Assembly (NCBI RefSeq): GCF_027498035.1
Contig: NZ_CP114978.1
Coordinates: 1,178,001 to 1,242,000 of the forward strand
Reading direction: 5' to 3'
DNA: 64,000 nucleotides
Origin: Pseudoxanthomonas sp.
GTDB taxonomy: Bacteria > Pseudomonadota > Gammaproteobacteria > Xanthomonadales > Xanthomonadaceae
Shown here one piece after another: positions 63,781-64,000 of the stretch (its first letter is position 1; each line of letters begins with the position of its first letter). The position numbers and the translations under genes were made by a program. The notes below the pieces were generated by a model. It worked only from the letters and a program-made list of their open reading frames with translations. It made no database searches and was not told where the DNA came from.

Positions 63781-64000
63781 TCAGTCCGCCAGGCCGCGCA
63801 GCAGGTCGTTGACGCTGGTCTTGCTGCGGGTTTTCTCGTCGACCTGCTTGACGATGACCGCCGCGTACAGCGAATGCGACCCATCCTTGGCCGGCAGCGA
63901 ACCGGACACCACCACGCTGCCCGGCGGCACGTAGCCGTAGGAAACCTCGCCAGTGGCGCGGTTGTAGATGCGGGTGGACTGGCTCAGGAACACGCCCATG
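63781..64000 (-). CDS. dapD: Tetrahydrodipicolinate N-succinyltransferase, C-terminal part
   Basis: The last 72 codons of a minus-strand gene cut by the window end. GVFLSQSTRIYNRATGEVSY, then GYVPPGSVVVSGSLPAKDG and LYAAVIVKQVDEKTR match the left-handed beta-helix end and C-terminal domain of DapD. It adds succinyl to tetrahydrodipicolinate, the step two before DapE. Confidence 0.93.
   Translation of the reverse strand, partial: MGVFLSQSTRIYNRATGEVSYGYVPPGSVVVSGSLPAKDGSHSLYAAVIVKQVDEKTRSKTSVNDLLRGLAD

Overview
The window is GC-rich bacterial chromosome with a gammaproteobacterial, Xanthomonadaceae-like gene set (Xanthomonas, Stenotrophomonas, Pseudoxanthomonas or relatives). Pointers are the order murJ / ribF-ileS-lspA-ispH, the dapD-(arsC-like)-dapE-asnB run, GTAG-headed REP hairpins of the type described in Stenotrophomonas, and a cyoABCD quinol oxidase. 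The genus cannot be fixed from the sequence alone. Coding density is high. Almost all open frames opposite real genes are GC-rich shadows. No prophage, transposase gene, CRISPR array or rRNA operon was seen.

Layout. 1-4.7 kb: start of an M61 peptidase gene (cut by the window edge) and the cytochrome bo3 operon cyoABCD, all on the minus strand. 5.1-12.2 kb: tRNA-Thr, then ispH, lspA, ileS, ribF and murJ (minus). 12.3-14.7 kb: rpsT (plus), then obgE, rpmA and rplU (minus). 14.9-24.0 kb: uvrA with a thioesterase, an enoyl-CoA isomerase, sseA with a DUF1289-Nudix fusion, an FKBP isomerase, and an operon of enoyl-CoA hydratase, an unknown gene and nth. 24.2-34.2 kb: a phosphate-starvation island (porin, two PstS paralogues, pstCAB, phoU) with PhoB-like boxes and an inserted M14 peptidase gene. 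34.4-43.1 kb: rnt, an RhtA-like exporter divergent from an XRE-cupin regulator, a large sensor diguanylate cyclase, rlmB and rnr. 43.2-51.3 kb: two tRNA-Leu(CAG), an SLC13/TrkA-C transporter, a LysR regulator, and a four-gene operon for a periplasmic FAD sugar dehydrogenase with a triheme cytochrome. 51.4-59.4 kb: parC, tpm, a bacterioferritin-like gene, an S45 acylase, a lone receiver protein and a beta-helix protein. 59.4-64 kb: LysE-type exporter, asnB, dapE, an ArsC-like gene and the end of dapD.

How the genes work together. Respiration is represented by the bo3 oxidase and by the FAD dehydrogenase, which should feed electrons from periplasmic sugar or polyol oxidation into the chain. The Pst island should be under PhoB. 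dapD/dapE make the lysine and peptidoglycan precursor diaminopimelate, and asnB lies directly downstream.

The most interesting signal lies between dapE and asnB. A 30-codon minus-strand open frame (61933-61841) has nine Asn codons. It is followed by an intrinsic terminator whose 5' arm can pair instead with a 10-nt segment inside the last codons of that frame. This is the architecture of a ribosome-mediated attenuator that would control asnB by charged tRNA-Asn. Other points are a long-loop variant of the GTAG REP hairpin at two loci, a DUF1289-NudL fusion, a bacterioferritin lacking the haem-ligand Met52, an operator-like palindrome containing the -10 box of the RhtA-like exporter, and His/Met-rich tails on three Cyo subunits.
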